The position numbers and the translations under genes are program-made. 64,000 nucleotides of DNA from Streptomyces netropsis (GTDB lineage: Bacteria; Actinomycetota; Actinomycetes; Streptomycetales; Streptomycetaceae): contig NZ_JACHJG010000018.1 of assembly GCF_014203545.1 (NCBI RefSeq), positions 62,001-126,000 of the forward strand. The letters run 5' to 3'. Under the pieces are notes generated by a model. The model made no database searches and had not been told where the DNA came from. It saw nothing but the letters and a program-made list of their open reading frames with translations. This document shows, one piece after another, positions 49,689 to 58,759 of this stretch. The first letter of the stretch is position 1. The number at the start of each line of letters is the position of its first letter.

Positions 49689-49760
49689 CTGGGATACCAG
49701 GACTCGAACCTAGACTAAGGGAACCAGAAACCCTCGTGCTGCCAATTACACCATATCCCA
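49689..49760 (-). tRNA. tRNA-Gln (anticodon CTG)
   Basis: A 72-base cloverleaf with acceptor TGGGATA/TATCCCA and discriminator G. The anticodon loop is TTCTGGT on stem AGGGT/TCCCT, leaving a U-U mismatch at 31-39. No CCA encoded. Differs from the copy at 50033 only in acceptor-stem bases. Confidence 0.95.
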
Positions 49761-49772
49761 TGGTGATACCAG

Positions 49773-49845
49773 TACCCCCGACCGGATTCGAACCGGCGCT
49801 ACCGCCTTGAGAGGGCGGCGTGCTAGGCCGCTACACAACGGGGGC
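49773..49845 (-). tRNA. tRNA-Glu (anticodon CTC)
   Basis: Second identical copy of the 73-base tRNA-Glu gene in the cluster. No CCA encoded. Confidence 0.96.
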
Positions 49846-49907
49846 CCTAGCGATCCATTCATCGTCGCCTCCGGTGTTATCCGGATGGTGACGGAATTCA
49901 GGATCTG

Positions 49908-49980
49908 TACCCCCGACCGGATTCGAACCGGCGCTACCGCCTTGAGAGGGCGGCGTGCTAGGCCGCTACACAACGGGGGC
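49908..49980 (-). tRNA. tRNA-Glu (anticodon CTC)
   Basis: Third identical copy of the 73-base tRNA-Glu gene, 62 bases from the second. No CCA encoded. Confidence 0.96.
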
Positions 49981-50032
49981 TCGCACTGCGCTTACTAATT
50001 TACCAAAAGAAACTCGATCGAATTTCCTTTGG

Positions 50033-50104
50033 CTGGGGTACCAGGACTCGAACCTAGACTAAGGGAACCAGAAACCCTCGTGCTGCCAATTACACCATAC
50101 CCCA
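50033..50104 (-). tRNA. tRNA-Gln (anticodon CTG)
   Basis: First tRNA in the direction of transcription. Acceptor TGGGGTA/TACCCCA, discriminator G, same anticodon arm and U31-U39 mismatch as the copy at 49689. Order of transcription is Gln-Glu-Glu-Gln-Glu. Confidence 0.95.
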
Positions 50105-50302
50105 CCAGAACTCGACCTCGGTTAAAGGGTCTTGCTCGGGCTTGCACCGTCCGCTCCGGCCTCTCGGCCCTCTCGGGCGGCGCAGGAAGAACATTACCCG
50201 AAGGTGGACGGGGCTCCAAAACCGATAACCGCCCGGGCACCCCGCGGCACCTCGCGCGGCGCCCGCCCCGGCGCCCGCACGGCCGTACGAGCCGCCACGG
50301 GC

Positions 50303-50347
50303 CGGGGGCCCGCCCCCGCGGTCGAACACCGCGGGAACGGGCCCCCG
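50303..50347 (-). terminator. Hairpin after gltX
   Basis: CGGGGGCCCG (50303-50312) pairs with CGGGCCCCCG (50338-50347), enclosing CCCGCGGT/ACCGCGGG (50315-50322 and 50328-50335). A two-tier stem 45 bases past the gltX stop, separating it from the tRNA cluster. Confidence 0.75.
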
Positions 50348-50391
50348 AGCCCGCGAACGGGCGCTGTGGCCGCCTGGGCGGCCCTGTGCCG

Positions 50392-51870
50392 TCAGCCGGC
50401 GAGCTTCGCCAGGGCCGCGTCGATGCGCGCCAGGGTGCGCTCGCGGCCGAGGATCTCCAGCGATTCGAACAGCGGCAGGCCGACCGTGCGGCCCGTGACC
50501 GCGACGCGGACCGGCGCCTGGGCCTTGCCGAGCTTCAGACCGTGCTCCTCACCGGCGGCGAGGACGGCCGCCTTGAGGGCCTCGGCGTTCCACTCCGCGG
50601 CCGCCAGCTTGGCGCGCGCGGTGCGCAGCAGCGCGTCCGAGCCCTCCTTCATGGCCTTGGCCCAGGACGCCTCGTCGTACGCCGGCTCGTCGAGGAAGAG
50701 GAAGTCGACGTTGGCGGTGATGTCGGAGAGCACCGTCAGACGGGTCTGCGCGTGCGGGGCGATGGCCTCGAAGACCGTCTGGTCGAAGGCCTCGGGGGCC
50801 CACGGGGCGAACGGGGCCTTCAGCCAGGGGCCACAGGCCTCGATGAACGCCTTCACGTCCATGCGGCGCATGTGGTCGCCGTTGATCGACTCGCACTTCT
50901 TGAGGTCGAAGCGCGCCGGGTTGGCGTTGACGTCCTTGATGTCGAACGCCGCGACCATCTCTTCCATCGTGAAGATGTCCTGGTCGGCCGAGAGGGACCA
51001 GCCGAGCAGGGAGAGGTAGTTCAGCAGGCCCTCGGGGAGGAAACCGCGCTCCCGGTAGAGGTTCAGGGACGCCTGCGGGTCGCGCTTGGAGAGCTTCTTG
51101 TTGCCCTCGCCCATCACGTACGGCAGGTGGCCGAACTGCGGGGTGGTGCCGTTGCCGACGCCGATCTGGGCGAGCGCCCGGTAGAGGGCGATCTGGCGCG
51201 GCGTGGAGGACAGCAGGTCCTCGCCGCGCAGCACGTGGGTGATCTCCATCAGCGCGTCGTCGACGGGGTTGACGAGCGTGTAGAGGGGCGCGCCGTTGGC
51301 CCGGACGATGCCGAAGTCCGGCACGTTCTCCGGGGTGAAGGTCAGCTCGCCGCGGACCAGGTCGGTGAAGGTGATCGGCTCGTCGGGCATCCGGAAGCGG
51401 ACGATCGAGGTGCGGCCCTCGGCGTCGTACGCCGCCTTCTGCTCGGCGGTCAGCACCCGGCACTGGCCGTCGTAGCCGGACGGCTTGCCGGCAGCGCGGG
51501 CGGCGTCGCGGCGGGCGTCGAGCTCCTCGGTGGTGCAGTAGCAGTGGTAGGCGTGGCCGCCGTCCAGCAGCTTCCGCGCGACGTCCTGGTAGATGTCCAT
51601 GCGCTGCGACTGACGGTACGGCGCGTGCGGGCCGCCGACCTCGGGGCCCTCGTCCCAGTCGAAGCCCAGCCAGCGCATCGAGTCCAGCAGCTGCTGGTAC
51701 GACTCCTCCGAGTCGCGCGCCGCGTCGGTGTCCTCGATGCGGAAGACCAGGGTGCCGCCGTGGTGGCGGGCGAACGCCCAGTTGAACAGGGCGGTGCGGA
51801 CCAGACCCACATGGGGGTTGCCGGTCGGCGAGGGACAGAAACGGACGCGTACGGGAGTTGCGCTAGCCAC
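50392..51870 (-). CDS. gltX: Glutamyl-tRNA synthetase
   Basis: Class I synthetase charging tRNA-Glu; in actinobacteria it also misacylates tRNA-Gln for later amidation. 492 aa. VRFCPSPTGNPHVGLVRTAL carries the HIGH-type motif (PHVG) and NKKLSKRDPQASL the KMSKS-type motif (KLSKR). Both tRNA species it serves are encoded immediately downstream. The GTG at 51870 overlaps the stop of the upstream hydrolase gene by eight bases. Confidence 0.97.
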   Translation of the reverse strand: MASATPVRVRFCPSPTGNPHVGLVRTALFNWAFARHHGGTLVFRIEDTDAARDSEESYQQLLDSMRWLGFDWDEGPEVGGPHAPYRQSQRMDIYQDVARKLLDGGHAYHCYCTTEELDARRDAARAAGKPSGYDGQCRVLTAEQKAAYDAEGRTSIVRFRMPDEPITFTDLVRGELTFTPENVPDFGIVRANGAPLYTLVNPVDDALMEITHVLRGEDLLSSTPRQIALYRALAQIGVGNGTTPQFGHLPYVMGEGNKKLSKRDPQASLNLYRERGFLPEGLLNYLSLLGWSLSADQDIFTMEEMVAAFDIKDVNANPARFDLKKCESINGDHMRRMDVKAFIEACGPWLKAPFAPWAPEAFDQTVFEAIAPHAQTRLTVLSDITANVDFLFLDEPAYDEASWAKAMKEGSDALLRTARAKLAAAEWNAEALKAAVLAAGEEHGLKLGKAQAPVRVAVTGRTVGLPLFESLEILGRERTLARIDAALAKLAG

Positions 51871-52645
51871 GCTTGATCACCTTATTGGTGAGAGTGCCGA
51901 TGCCTTCGATGGTGACGGCGACCTCGTCGCCGACGTTCAGGGGTCCGACCCCGGCCGGGGTGCCGGTGAGGACGACGTCGCCGGGGAGCAGCGTCATCGC
52001 CTCGGTGATGTGGACGATCAGGTCCTCGATGGAGCGGACCATGTCGCTCGTGCGGCCCAGCTGGCGCTGCTGGCCGTTGACCGTGCACATGATCCCGAGG
52101 TCGCTCGGGTCCAGCTCGGTCTCCACCCAGGGGCCCAGCGGGCAGGAGGTGTCGAAGCCCTTGGCCCGGGCCCACTGCTTCTCGCGCTCCTGGACGTCAC
52201 GCGCGGTGATGTCGTTGGCGCAGGTGTAGCCGAGGATGACGTCCTTCACGCGCTCGCGCGGGACCTCACGGCACATGCGGCCGATGACCACGGCCAGCTC
52301 GGCCTCGTGGTGCACCTCGCTGGAGAAGGAGGGGTACGCGATGGGGTCGCCGGGGCCGATGACCGCGGTGGACGGCTTGAAGAACGCGACGGGGGCGTCG
52401 GGGACCTCGTTGCCCAGCTCGGCGGCGTGCTCGGCGTAGTTGCGGCCGATGGCGACGACCTTGTTGGGCAGGACGGGCGGCAGCAGCCGCACCTTGCTCA
52501 GCGGGATCTTCTGCCCCGAGCGCTCGAACTCGGCGAAGGGGTGGCCCTTGATGATGTCGAGAACGGGGCCGCCTTCTGTGGAGGCGTCCCCTTCCACGAC
52601 ACCGAAGGCGACGTTGCCGTCGATGGAGAACCTGGCGATGCGCAC
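51863..52645 (-). CDS. Fumarylacetoacetate hydrolase family protein
   Basis: A 260-aa FAH-fold enzyme, likely a C-C bond hydrolase, decarboxylase or acylpyruvase. VVAIGRNYAEHAAELGNEVP, HHEAELAVVIGRMCREVPRE and LLPGDVVLTGTPAGVGPLNV contain the acidic metal-binding residues. The exact substrate cannot be told. ATG at 52645. It overlaps gltX, so both are co-transcribed, an arrangement I recall as common in actinobacteria. Confidence 0.92.
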   Translation of the reverse strand: MRIARFSIDGNVAFGVVEGDASTEGGPVLDIIKGHPFAEFERSGQKIPLSKVRLLPPVLPNKVVAIGRNYAEHAAELGNEVPDAPVAFFKPSTAVIGPGDPIAYPSFSSEVHHEAELAVVIGRMCREVPRERVKDVILGYTCANDITARDVQEREKQWARAKGFDTSCPLGPWVETELDPSDLGIMCTVNGQQRQLGRTSDMVRSIEDLIVHITEAMTLLPGDVVLTGTPAGVGPLNVGDEVAVTIEGIGTLTNKVIKRG

Positions 52646-52733
52646 GGGAAGCTTTTGCCCCTATCTGGTCCGGCCGGAGACTGACACCCCAGGCTATCGC
52701 GGGGGTCGCCGACGACCCGTGCGCCGCCGGGGG

Positions 52734-52922
52734 TCAGCCCTGGGGGGCCGTCACGGGCGCGGTCATGAGGACGGTGCGGCGCGGGTTGGCGGTGACGGCC
52801 GGCAGCTCGACGGCGTGCTCGCGGAGGAGGCCCGCGGCGCTCGGCCCCGCGGCGGCCTCGAGGTGCGCGAGCGTGGTGCGGCGCGGGTTGGCGGTCTTCC
52901 GGGACGGCGTCGTCGTCTTCAC
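52734..52922 (-). CDS. Small protein with duplicated TANPRRT segment
   Basis: A 62-aa basic protein of unknown function. It starts VKTTTPSRKTANPRRTTLAH at a GTG (52922) with a GAGG nine bases upstream. TANPRRT recurs near the C-terminus, encoded by a perfect 21-base direct repeat (52773-52793 and 52875-52895) 102 bases apart. No signal peptide, cysteine or membrane segment. I recall a small hypothetical gene at this site in other streptomycetes. Alternatively it is a repeat-bearing leader region. Confidence 0.5.
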   Translation of the reverse strand: MKTTTPSRKTANPRRTTLAHLEAAAGPSAAGLLREHAVELPAVTANPRRTVLMTAPVTAPQG

Positions 52923-53393
52923 TGTGAGTGGCCTCGCGTTGTCGTTTTCGCAGCGGGTGTAAAGGTCCAGGCTAGGCCTGCCCTTCCCCACCGGCCTGCT
53001 GAAGAAGTCCTGAGTCTGCTGTGAGTTTGCTCACGAGTACGTCAAAAAATGCCGCATATCGGTCGGACATTTCGCCCCCGCGAAACGGACATTGCAGGGC
53101 TGAACCAGACGTTCCGCTCCTGATCATGGCGACTGGGACACCGGGCACCCCTTCGCATCGGGGAGCCGAATTGCCGGGATAGGTCCGTTTTAAGGGGTGC
53201 AGCTTTCTACATCTGGTGACCCATTCCGCACATAGCGTCACACCATTCCCGGAGCCGTGCACCGGCCTTGTTGGAGATCCGGCACTGTGCTGGAATTCCA
53301 CGGACCGCCAGGGGGCAACCGCGGTCCCCCCACGACTCGACACCGTCCCGCCGCTCACCCGGAGGGACGCCTGGTCCAGAGGTTGCGACGCTA
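52923..53393. other. Intergenic region upstream of the first conservon
   Basis: 471 bp of relatively AT-rich sequence between the small gene (minus) and cvnA (plus), expected to hold both promoters. A minus-strand TTGACG at 53038-53043 could be a -35, but a matching -10 is not clear. No coding region, hairpin or repeat is supported. Confidence 0.5.
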
Positions 53394-56300
53394 GTGCAGG
53401 GACGTTTCAAGAGGGATGGCAGCGCTGCGGCGGAGCCGGAGCCGCGCGGTGCGACCGACCGCGGCACGCCCGCCGACGCGCCGAACGGTGGCGAGCCCGC
53501 CGACAAGCCGAAGGCGAAAAAGCCGAACGGGCCGGGCTCACGAATAGCCCTGCGCAACTGGCGCATCAGCACCCGACTGGTCTCCCTGCTAGCCCTGCCC
53601 GTGGTCGCCGCGACGACCCTGGGTGCGCTACGTATCGACGGTTCGCTCGAGAACATCGACCAGCTCGACCACATGAAGATCCTTACCGAGATGACCGGTA
53701 AGGCCACTCAGCTGGCGGACGCGCTCCAGGAGGAGCGCGACAAGTCCGCGGGTCCGCTGGCCGGTGGGAACGAGAAGGACGACCGGGTCGTCGCCCCGCG
53801 GGAGAAGACCGACCGCGCCATCGACGCGTTCCGGCAGGCCACCACCAAGGTCGAGTCGAACGACCCGACGATGGTCGGCGTCCAGACGACCCTTGTCGAC
53901 ATCACTAAGCAGCTCGACAAGATCAAGAACCACCGTCTGGTGGCGTACAAGGACAACGACTACATCGCGCAGACGGTCAACGACTACAACGCGTTGATCA
54001 CCTCGCTGCTGTCGCTGTCCCAGGACATGGCCCAGGCCACCAGCAACAGCGACATGATCACCAGCACCCGCGCGCTGGCGACGTTCTCCTCCGCCAAGGA
54101 GTACGCCTCCATCCAGCGGGCCGTGATCAGCGCCGCGCTCGCCAACCCCAAGGGCGCGCGGCTCTCCGCGAACGACCTGCAGTACGGCAAGAACGCGCTG
54201 GACAGCGAGGACGAGGCGCTGCGCCGCTTCACCGCGATCCGCGCCGGTGACTCCGCCGAACTGCTCCAGGCCCTCAACGGCGGCCAGACGGAGATCACCT
54301 CCGCGAACACCTTCGCCGAGCGCGCGCTCGGCAAGACGGACGGCCTCAAGTCCGCTCCGTACACGTACATGGACTGGTACGACCAGGACAGCGTGAAGCT
54401 CGAAGAGATGTCCAAGATCGAGCAGACCCTGCTGTCCCAGATGGACCAGAAGGCGCGCGAGCTCCGCGACGACGCCCAGCAGGACGCCATCCTCAACGGT
54501 GTGCTGATCATCCTGGTCCTCGGCATCTCGCTGGTCGGCGCGTTCGTCGTGGCCCGGTCCATGGTGCGGTCGCTGCGCCGACTGCAGGACACCGCCCAGA
54601 AGGTCGCCCAGGAACGTCTGCCCGAGCTCGTCAAGCAGCTGTCCGAGACGGACCCGCAGGACGTCGACACCACGGTCGAGTCCGTCGGTGTGCACAGCCG
54701 GGACGAGATCGGCAAGGTGGCCGCGGCCTTCGACGACGTGCACCGCGAGGCGGTCCGCCTCGCCGCCGAGCAGGCGTTGCTGCGAGGCAACGTCAACGCG
54801 ATGTTCACCAACCTCTCGCGCCGCAGCCAGGGCCTCATCCAGCGTCAGCTCTCGCTCATCTCCGAGCTCGAGAGCCGCGAGGCCGACCCCGACCAGCTCT
54901 CCTCGCTCTTCCGTCTCGACCACCTCGCGACCCGTATGCGCCGTAACGGCGAAAACCTCCTCGTCCTCGCGGGCGAGGAGCCGGGCCGCCGGTGGACCCG
55001 CCCGGTGCCGCTCGTCGACGTGCTGCGTGCCGCCGCGTCCGAGGTGGAGCAGTACGAGCGCATCGAGCTGAGCGGTGTGCCGCCGACCGAGGTCGCCGGC
55101 CGCGTGGTCAACGACCTCGTCCACCTGCTCGCCGAGCTGCTCGAGAACGCGACGTCCTTCTCGTCGCCGCAGACCAAGGTCAAGGTCACCGGTCACGCCC
55201 TGCCCGACGGCCGGGTGCTGGTCGAGATCCACGACACGGGCATCGGCCTCTCCCCGGAGGACCTGGCCGCGATCAACGAGCGGCTCGCCAGCCCGCCCAC
55301 GGTCGACGTCTCCGTCTCCCGACGCATGGGTCTGTTCGTGGTCGGCCGTCTGTCCCTGCGACACGGCATCCGCATTCAGCTCCGGCCCTCCGACTCGGGC
55401 GGCACGACCGCGCTCGTCATGCTGCCGGTCGACGTCGCCCAGGGCGGCAAGAAGCCGGCTCCGAACATGCCGGGCCAGCCCGCCGTGGGCGGCGGCAACC
55501 CGGGCGCCGGGCAGGCCGGCCTCATGGGCGGCGGCCAGGCTCCCCGTCGGCAGGTCCCCCCGGCCAGTGGGCCGCGGCCCGCGCTGCCGGGTCGCCCCGG
55601 CACGACGGACAAGGGTCTGCCGACGCGCCCCGCTCCGGCGGCCGGTGCCGGTGCTGGTGCCGGTGCTGGTGCTGGTTCAAATGGCGGCAGCCTCTTCGAC
55701 AGCGCGCCGCGCGGCGGCGGCGACAACCGCCCCGCGCTCCCGCCCCGTGGCAACACGGGCGGCCCCGCCGGGGCACCGCCCGCCGGTGACCGCGGCGGCC
55801 GCCGTCCGCAGCTGCCCGCCCGCGGCGCGGCTCCCGAGCTCCCGGGCCGCACGGCCCCGAGCTGGGGCAACGAGCAGTCGCCCGCGGCCCCCGCTTCCGG
55901 GTCCCCGGCTCCGGCCGCTCCGGTCGACGACTGGCCCATGGCCTCGGACGGCGGCTCCCGGCGCTCGGCGCAGGACAGCCCGCGCGGTCACGAGGACGTG
56001 GAGAACACCGGCCGGTTCGCGCAGCCCGCACAGGGTGCGCGCCCGGACACCACGGGCCAGTTCCCGCAGCCCGGCACCTCGCGGCCCGGCTCGGGCGGTC
56101 CCGGCGACACGTCCGAGTTCCCGCGGATCGGCACCGCCGACGAGCCCCGGAACAACACCACCGGCCAGTTCCCCCGGCCGACGGGCGCGCAGCCGTCCGC
56201 CGGCGGCCCCGGTGACACCGGGCAGTTCGCGCTGCCCGGCTCCCCCGCCGACACGTCGTCGTTCCCGCAGATCGGTGGCGTCGACAACACGCAGAACAGC

Positions 56301-56930
56301 ACCACCGGCCAGTTCGAGCGCCCCGGTGACACCGGGCAGTTCGCACAGCCCGGCGGCAGGCCCGAGTCGGGCCAGCTGCCGGCGGCCGGGCCCGGCGACG
56401 GGCGGGCACCGCTGTTCGAGGAGCTGGAGTCGAACTGGCGCCGGGGCGGGAACGCCCAAAACGCCGGGAACACCGCCGACCCGGCGGCCGGGCAGCCCGC
56501 GAGGAGCGGGCGGTCGCTGCCGCGGCGCGATCCGCAGCCGACGCCCACTCCGCAGGGCGACCGGGCCCCCAAGGCCCAGCGCCCGCCGCGCAACCCGCAG
56601 GCCCCCAAGGCCCAGCAGGCTCCGGCGGACGACTGGCGCAACCCCAACGACGAGCGCCAGCAGCGGGCCGAACAGGTCCGCGAGCCGGCGGCCGGCGGCA
56701 TCACCTCTTCCGGTCTGCCGCGGCGCGTGCCGCGTGCGAACCTCGTCGAGGGTGCCGCGCAGGAACAGGAACAGAACAACCCGACCGGTCCGGCGGTCTC
56801 GCGTGCGCCCGATGACGTACGCGGCCGACTGACCAATCTTCGCCGGGGCATCCAGCAGGGTCGTCAGGCCGGAAACGGCTCGACCACCGGCAGTCACAAC
56901 ATTGGCCCCACTTACCAGCAGGAGCGTTAG
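53394..56930 (+). CDS. cvnA1: CvnA, conservon sensor-like histidine-kinase homologue (first copy)
   Basis: A 1178-aa membrane protein. Transmembrane segments lie at about 62-80 (LVSLLALPVVAATTLGALRI) and 366-388, with an extracytoplasmic nitrate/nitrite-sensor-like helical domain between them. A HAMP-like linker follows, then an H-box-like LDHLATRMRRNGENLL (509-524), N box ELLENATSFS (581-590), G box EIHDTGIGLS and a second G region RMGLFVVGRL. From about 690 to 1178 the tail is Pro/Gly-rich with repeated T-G-Q-F units, ending in GITSSGLPRRVPRANLVEG and VRGRLTNLRRGIQQGRQ. GTG start 53394. First gene of cvnABCD. Confidence 0.92.
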   Translation: MQGRFKRDGSAAAEPEPRGATDRGTPADAPNGGEPADKPKAKKPNGPGSRIALRNWRISTRLVSLLALPVVAATTLGALRIDGSLENIDQLDHMKILTEMTGKATQLADALQEERDKSAGPLAGGNEKDDRVVAPREKTDRAIDAFRQATTKVESNDPTMVGVQTTLVDITKQLDKIKNHRLVAYKDNDYIAQTVNDYNALITSLLSLSQDMAQATSNSDMITSTRALATFSSAKEYASIQRAVISAALANPKGARLSANDLQYGKNALDSEDEALRRFTAIRAGDSAELLQALNGGQTEITSANTFAERALGKTDGLKSAPYTYMDWYDQDSVKLEEMSKIEQTLLSQMDQKARELRDDAQQDAILNGVLIILVLGISLVGAFVVARSMVRSLRRLQDTAQKVAQERLPELVKQLSETDPQDVDTTVESVGVHSRDEIGKVAAAFDDVHREAVRLAAEQALLRGNVNAMFTNLSRRSQGLIQRQLSLISELESREADPDQLSSLFRLDHLATRMRRNGENLLVLAGEEPGRRWTRPVPLVDVLRAAASEVEQYERIELSGVPPTEVAGRVVNDLVHLLAELLENATSFSSPQTKVKVTGHALPDGRVLVEIHDTGIGLSPEDLAAINERLASPPTVDVSVSRRMGLFVVGRLSLRHGIRIQLRPSDSGGTTALVMLPVDVAQGGKKPAPNMPGQPAVGGGNPGAGQAGLMGGGQAPRRQVPPASGPRPALPGRPGTTDKGLPTRPAPAAGAGAGAGAGAGSNGGSLFDSAPRGGGDNRPALPPRGNTGGPAGAPPAGDRGGRRPQLPARGAAPELPGRTAPSWGNEQSPAAPASGSPAPAAPVDDWPMASDGGSRRSAQDSPRGHEDVENTGRFAQPAQGARPDTTGQFPQPGTSRPGSGGPGDTSEFPRIGTADEPRNNTTGQFPRPTGAQPSAGGPGDTGQFALPGSPADTSSFPQIGGVDNTQNSTTGQFERPGDTGQFAQPGGRPESGQLPAAGPGDGRAPLFEELESNWRRGGNAQNAGNTADPAAGQPARSGRSLPRRDPQPTPTPQGDRAPKAQRPPRNPQAPKAQQAPADDWRNPNDERQQRAEQVREPAAGGITSSGLPRRVPRANLVEGAAQEQEQNNPTGPAVSRAPDDVRGRLTNLRRGIQQGRQAGNGSTTGSHNIGPTYQQER

Positions 56931-57353
56931 TTGAGTCCGATGAGCCAGGCGGCGCAGAATCTGAACTGGTTGATCACCAACTTCGTGGCGAACACCCCGG
57001 GGGTGTCCCACACGGTGGTGGTGTCCGCCGACGGACTCCTTCTGGCGATGTCCGAAGGCTTTCCGCGCGACCGCGCCGATCAGCTGGCGGCTGTCGCCTC
57101 CGGTCTGACCTCCCTCACGGCCGGGGCCTCCCGGATCTTCGAGGGCGGCCCCGTCACCCAGACCGTGGTGGAGATGGAGCGTGGTTTCCTCTTCATCATG
57201 TCCGTCTCCGACGGTTCGTCCCTGGCCGTGCTGGCGCACCCCGAGTGCGACATCGGCCTCGTCGGCTACGAGATGGCCCTGCTCGTCGACCGCGCGGGCA
57301 CGGTGCTGACGCCTGACCTCCGCGCGGAGCTTCAGGGCAGTCTGTTGAACTGA
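56931..57353 (+). CDS. cvnB1: CvnB, roadblock/LC7-domain protein (first copy)
   Basis: A 140-aa Roadblock/LC7 (MglB-like) protein that, from conservon work in S. coelicolor, joins CvnA, CvnC and CvnD at the membrane. QNLNWLITNFVANTPGVSHT and GLLLAMSEGFPRDRADQLAA are typical. The start is a TTG at 56931, the codon right after the cvnA stop, with AGGAG six bases upstream; the ATG three codons later is too far from it. Confidence 0.93.
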   Translation: MSPMSQAAQNLNWLITNFVANTPGVSHTVVVSADGLLLAMSEGFPRDRADQLAAVASGLTSLTAGASRIFEGGPVTQTVVEMERGFLFIMSVSDGSSLAVLAHPECDIGLVGYEMALLVDRAGTVLTPDLRAELQGSLLN

Positions 57354-57457
57354 CCGTACGCATACCGCAAATACCGTCCGACCGTACGGCCGAAAACCCC
57401 CCACCGGCCCCCGCTCGACGGCATTATTGCCATCCTGCTGTCCCGTCCGGAGGATTC

Positions 57458-57868
57458 ATGACCCCGCCCGCCTCGCCCGGCCCGTACGGCGCCTCGCATC
57501 ATCACGCGTCGTACGGGAGTGAAGGCGACCAGCCGCTGGTCCGCCCCTACGCAATGACCGGGGGCCGTACCCGGCCGCGCTACCAGCTCGCCATCGAGGC
57601 ACTGGTCAGCTCCACGGCCGACCCGGCCCACCTTGCGGGGCTGCTTCCCGAGCACCAGCGGATCTGCCAGCTGTGCCAGGAGGTCAAGTCGGTCGCGGAG
57701 GTCTCCGCGCTGCTGAACATGCCCCTGGGCGTGGCGCGGATCCTCGTGGCGGACCTGGCGGAGGCCGGAATGGTGGCGATCCACCAGCCGGGCGGCAGCG
57801 GCGAGTCCGGTGGAACGCCGGATGTGACACTGCTCGAAAGGGTGCTCAGTGGACTTCGGAAGCTCTAG
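57458..57868 (+). CDS. cvnC1: CvnC, DUF742 protein (first copy)
   Basis: A 136-aa DUF742 protein. The N-terminus is variable; from VRPYAMTGGRTRPRYQLAIE on, it is conserved, with EHQRICQLCQEVKSVAEVSA containing a CxxC pair and a winged-helix-like LNMPLGVARILVADLAEAGM. GGAGG four bases before the ATG. Its end overlaps cvnD by 20 bases. Confidence 0.93.
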   Translation: MTPPASPGPYGASHHHASYGSEGDQPLVRPYAMTGGRTRPRYQLAIEALVSSTADPAHLAGLLPEHQRICQLCQEVKSVAEVSALLNMPLGVARILVADLAEAGMVAIHQPGGSGESGGTPDVTLLERVLSGLRKL

Positions 57869-58430
57869 CGGGAGCGTCGGCCGTTCCACCACTTCGGCGA
57901 AGATCGTGGTGGCTGGCGGCTTCGGCGTGGGCAAGACGACATTCGTCGGTGCGGTCTCGGAAATTTCTCCGCTGCGTACCGAAGCCGTCATGACCTCCGC
58001 CTCGGCGGGGATCGACGACCTGAGCCACGTCCAGGACAAAACCACCACCACGGTGGCGATGGATTTCGGCCGCATCACACTGGACGACGATCTGATCCTG
58101 TACCTCTTCGGTACCCCGGGTCAGGACCGCTTCTGGTTCATGTGGGACGACCTGGTCCGCGGCGCCATCGGCGCCGTCGTCCTCGTCGACACCCGACGCC
58201 TCGCCGACTGCTTCCCCGCCGTCGACTACTTCGAGAACAGCGGCCTCCCCTTCGTCATCGCCCTCAACGGCTTCGACGGACACCAGCCCTACAACCCCGA
58301 AGAAGTCCGCGAAGCACTCCAGATCGGCCCCGACGCACCGATCATCACCACCGACGCCCGCCACCGCAACGAAGCCAAGAGCGCACTCATCACGCTCGTC
58401 GAGCACGCCCTCATGGCCCGGCTCAAGTAG
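57849..58430 (+). CDS. cvnD1: CvnD, Ras-like small GTPase (first copy)
   Basis: A 193-aa GTPase of the MglA/conservon family. P-loop VAGGFGVGKTTFVGAV (residues 21-36), switch-II-like LFGTPGQDRFWFM, and ALNGFDG where NKxD is expected. The GTG start lies inside cvnC. Codons before about 58091 use GAG and CTG like the neighbours, whereas the part from 58092 to 58423 favours GAA and GCA and is nearly identical to the second cvnD. Confidence 0.94.
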   Translation: MDFGSSSGSVGRSTTSAKIVVAGGFGVGKTTFVGAVSEISPLRTEAVMTSASAGIDDLSHVQDKTTTTVAMDFGRITLDDDLILYLFGTPGQDRFWFMWDDLVRGAIGAVVLVDTRRLADCFPAVDYFENSGLPFVIALNGFDGHQPYNPEEVREALQIGPDAPIITTDARHRNEAKSALITLVEHALMARLK

Positions 58431-58759
58431 CTTTGCGCGACCCACAGTTGCGATGGGCGGATTTGTGTTATTGACCACGGACCGTCGTCCAAGGTTCATA
58501 ACATTTCAACAAGAGAATTGACCGGACGTGACCACTCGGCGCGTTCGGTCAACTTCGCTCTGCACACATTCAGCCCGCCATTTGGCGCCGCTCGCTCTTA
58601 ATGCCCGTTTTATGTCGGGCAAATCGCCGTGTCCGGCGGCCGTGCCCACTGTTTGGAATGCACCTGCCTGCCGTGCTGGAATTCCGGGGCTGAGCAGTCA
58701 CGGCTCAGCGGAAATACACGGCACAGGTCAGGTGCCGACGCCGAGAGGTTGTTGGTCGA
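58431..58759. other. Intergenic region between the two conservons
   Basis: 329 bp, AT-richer than its flanks. TTGACC occurs at 58471-58476 and 58518-58523, and the latter is part of an inverted repeat TTGACCG (58518-58524) / CGGTCAA (58546-58552). This suggests the second conservon has its own regulated promoter. No gene is supported. Confidence 0.5.
58518..58552. promoter_or_regulatory. Inverted repeat ahead of the second conservon
   Basis: TTGACCG, 21 bases, CGGTCAA, with a third TTGACC half-site at 58471. The arm separation is about two helical turns, fitting a dimeric regulator or overlapping -35 elements. Confidence 0.45.

Noticed and set aside
49590..50104. Integration hot-spot or prophage attachment at the tRNA cluster
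   Set aside because: No integrase, no duplicated tRNA 3' end and no foreign gene nearby; the neighbourhood is core genes.
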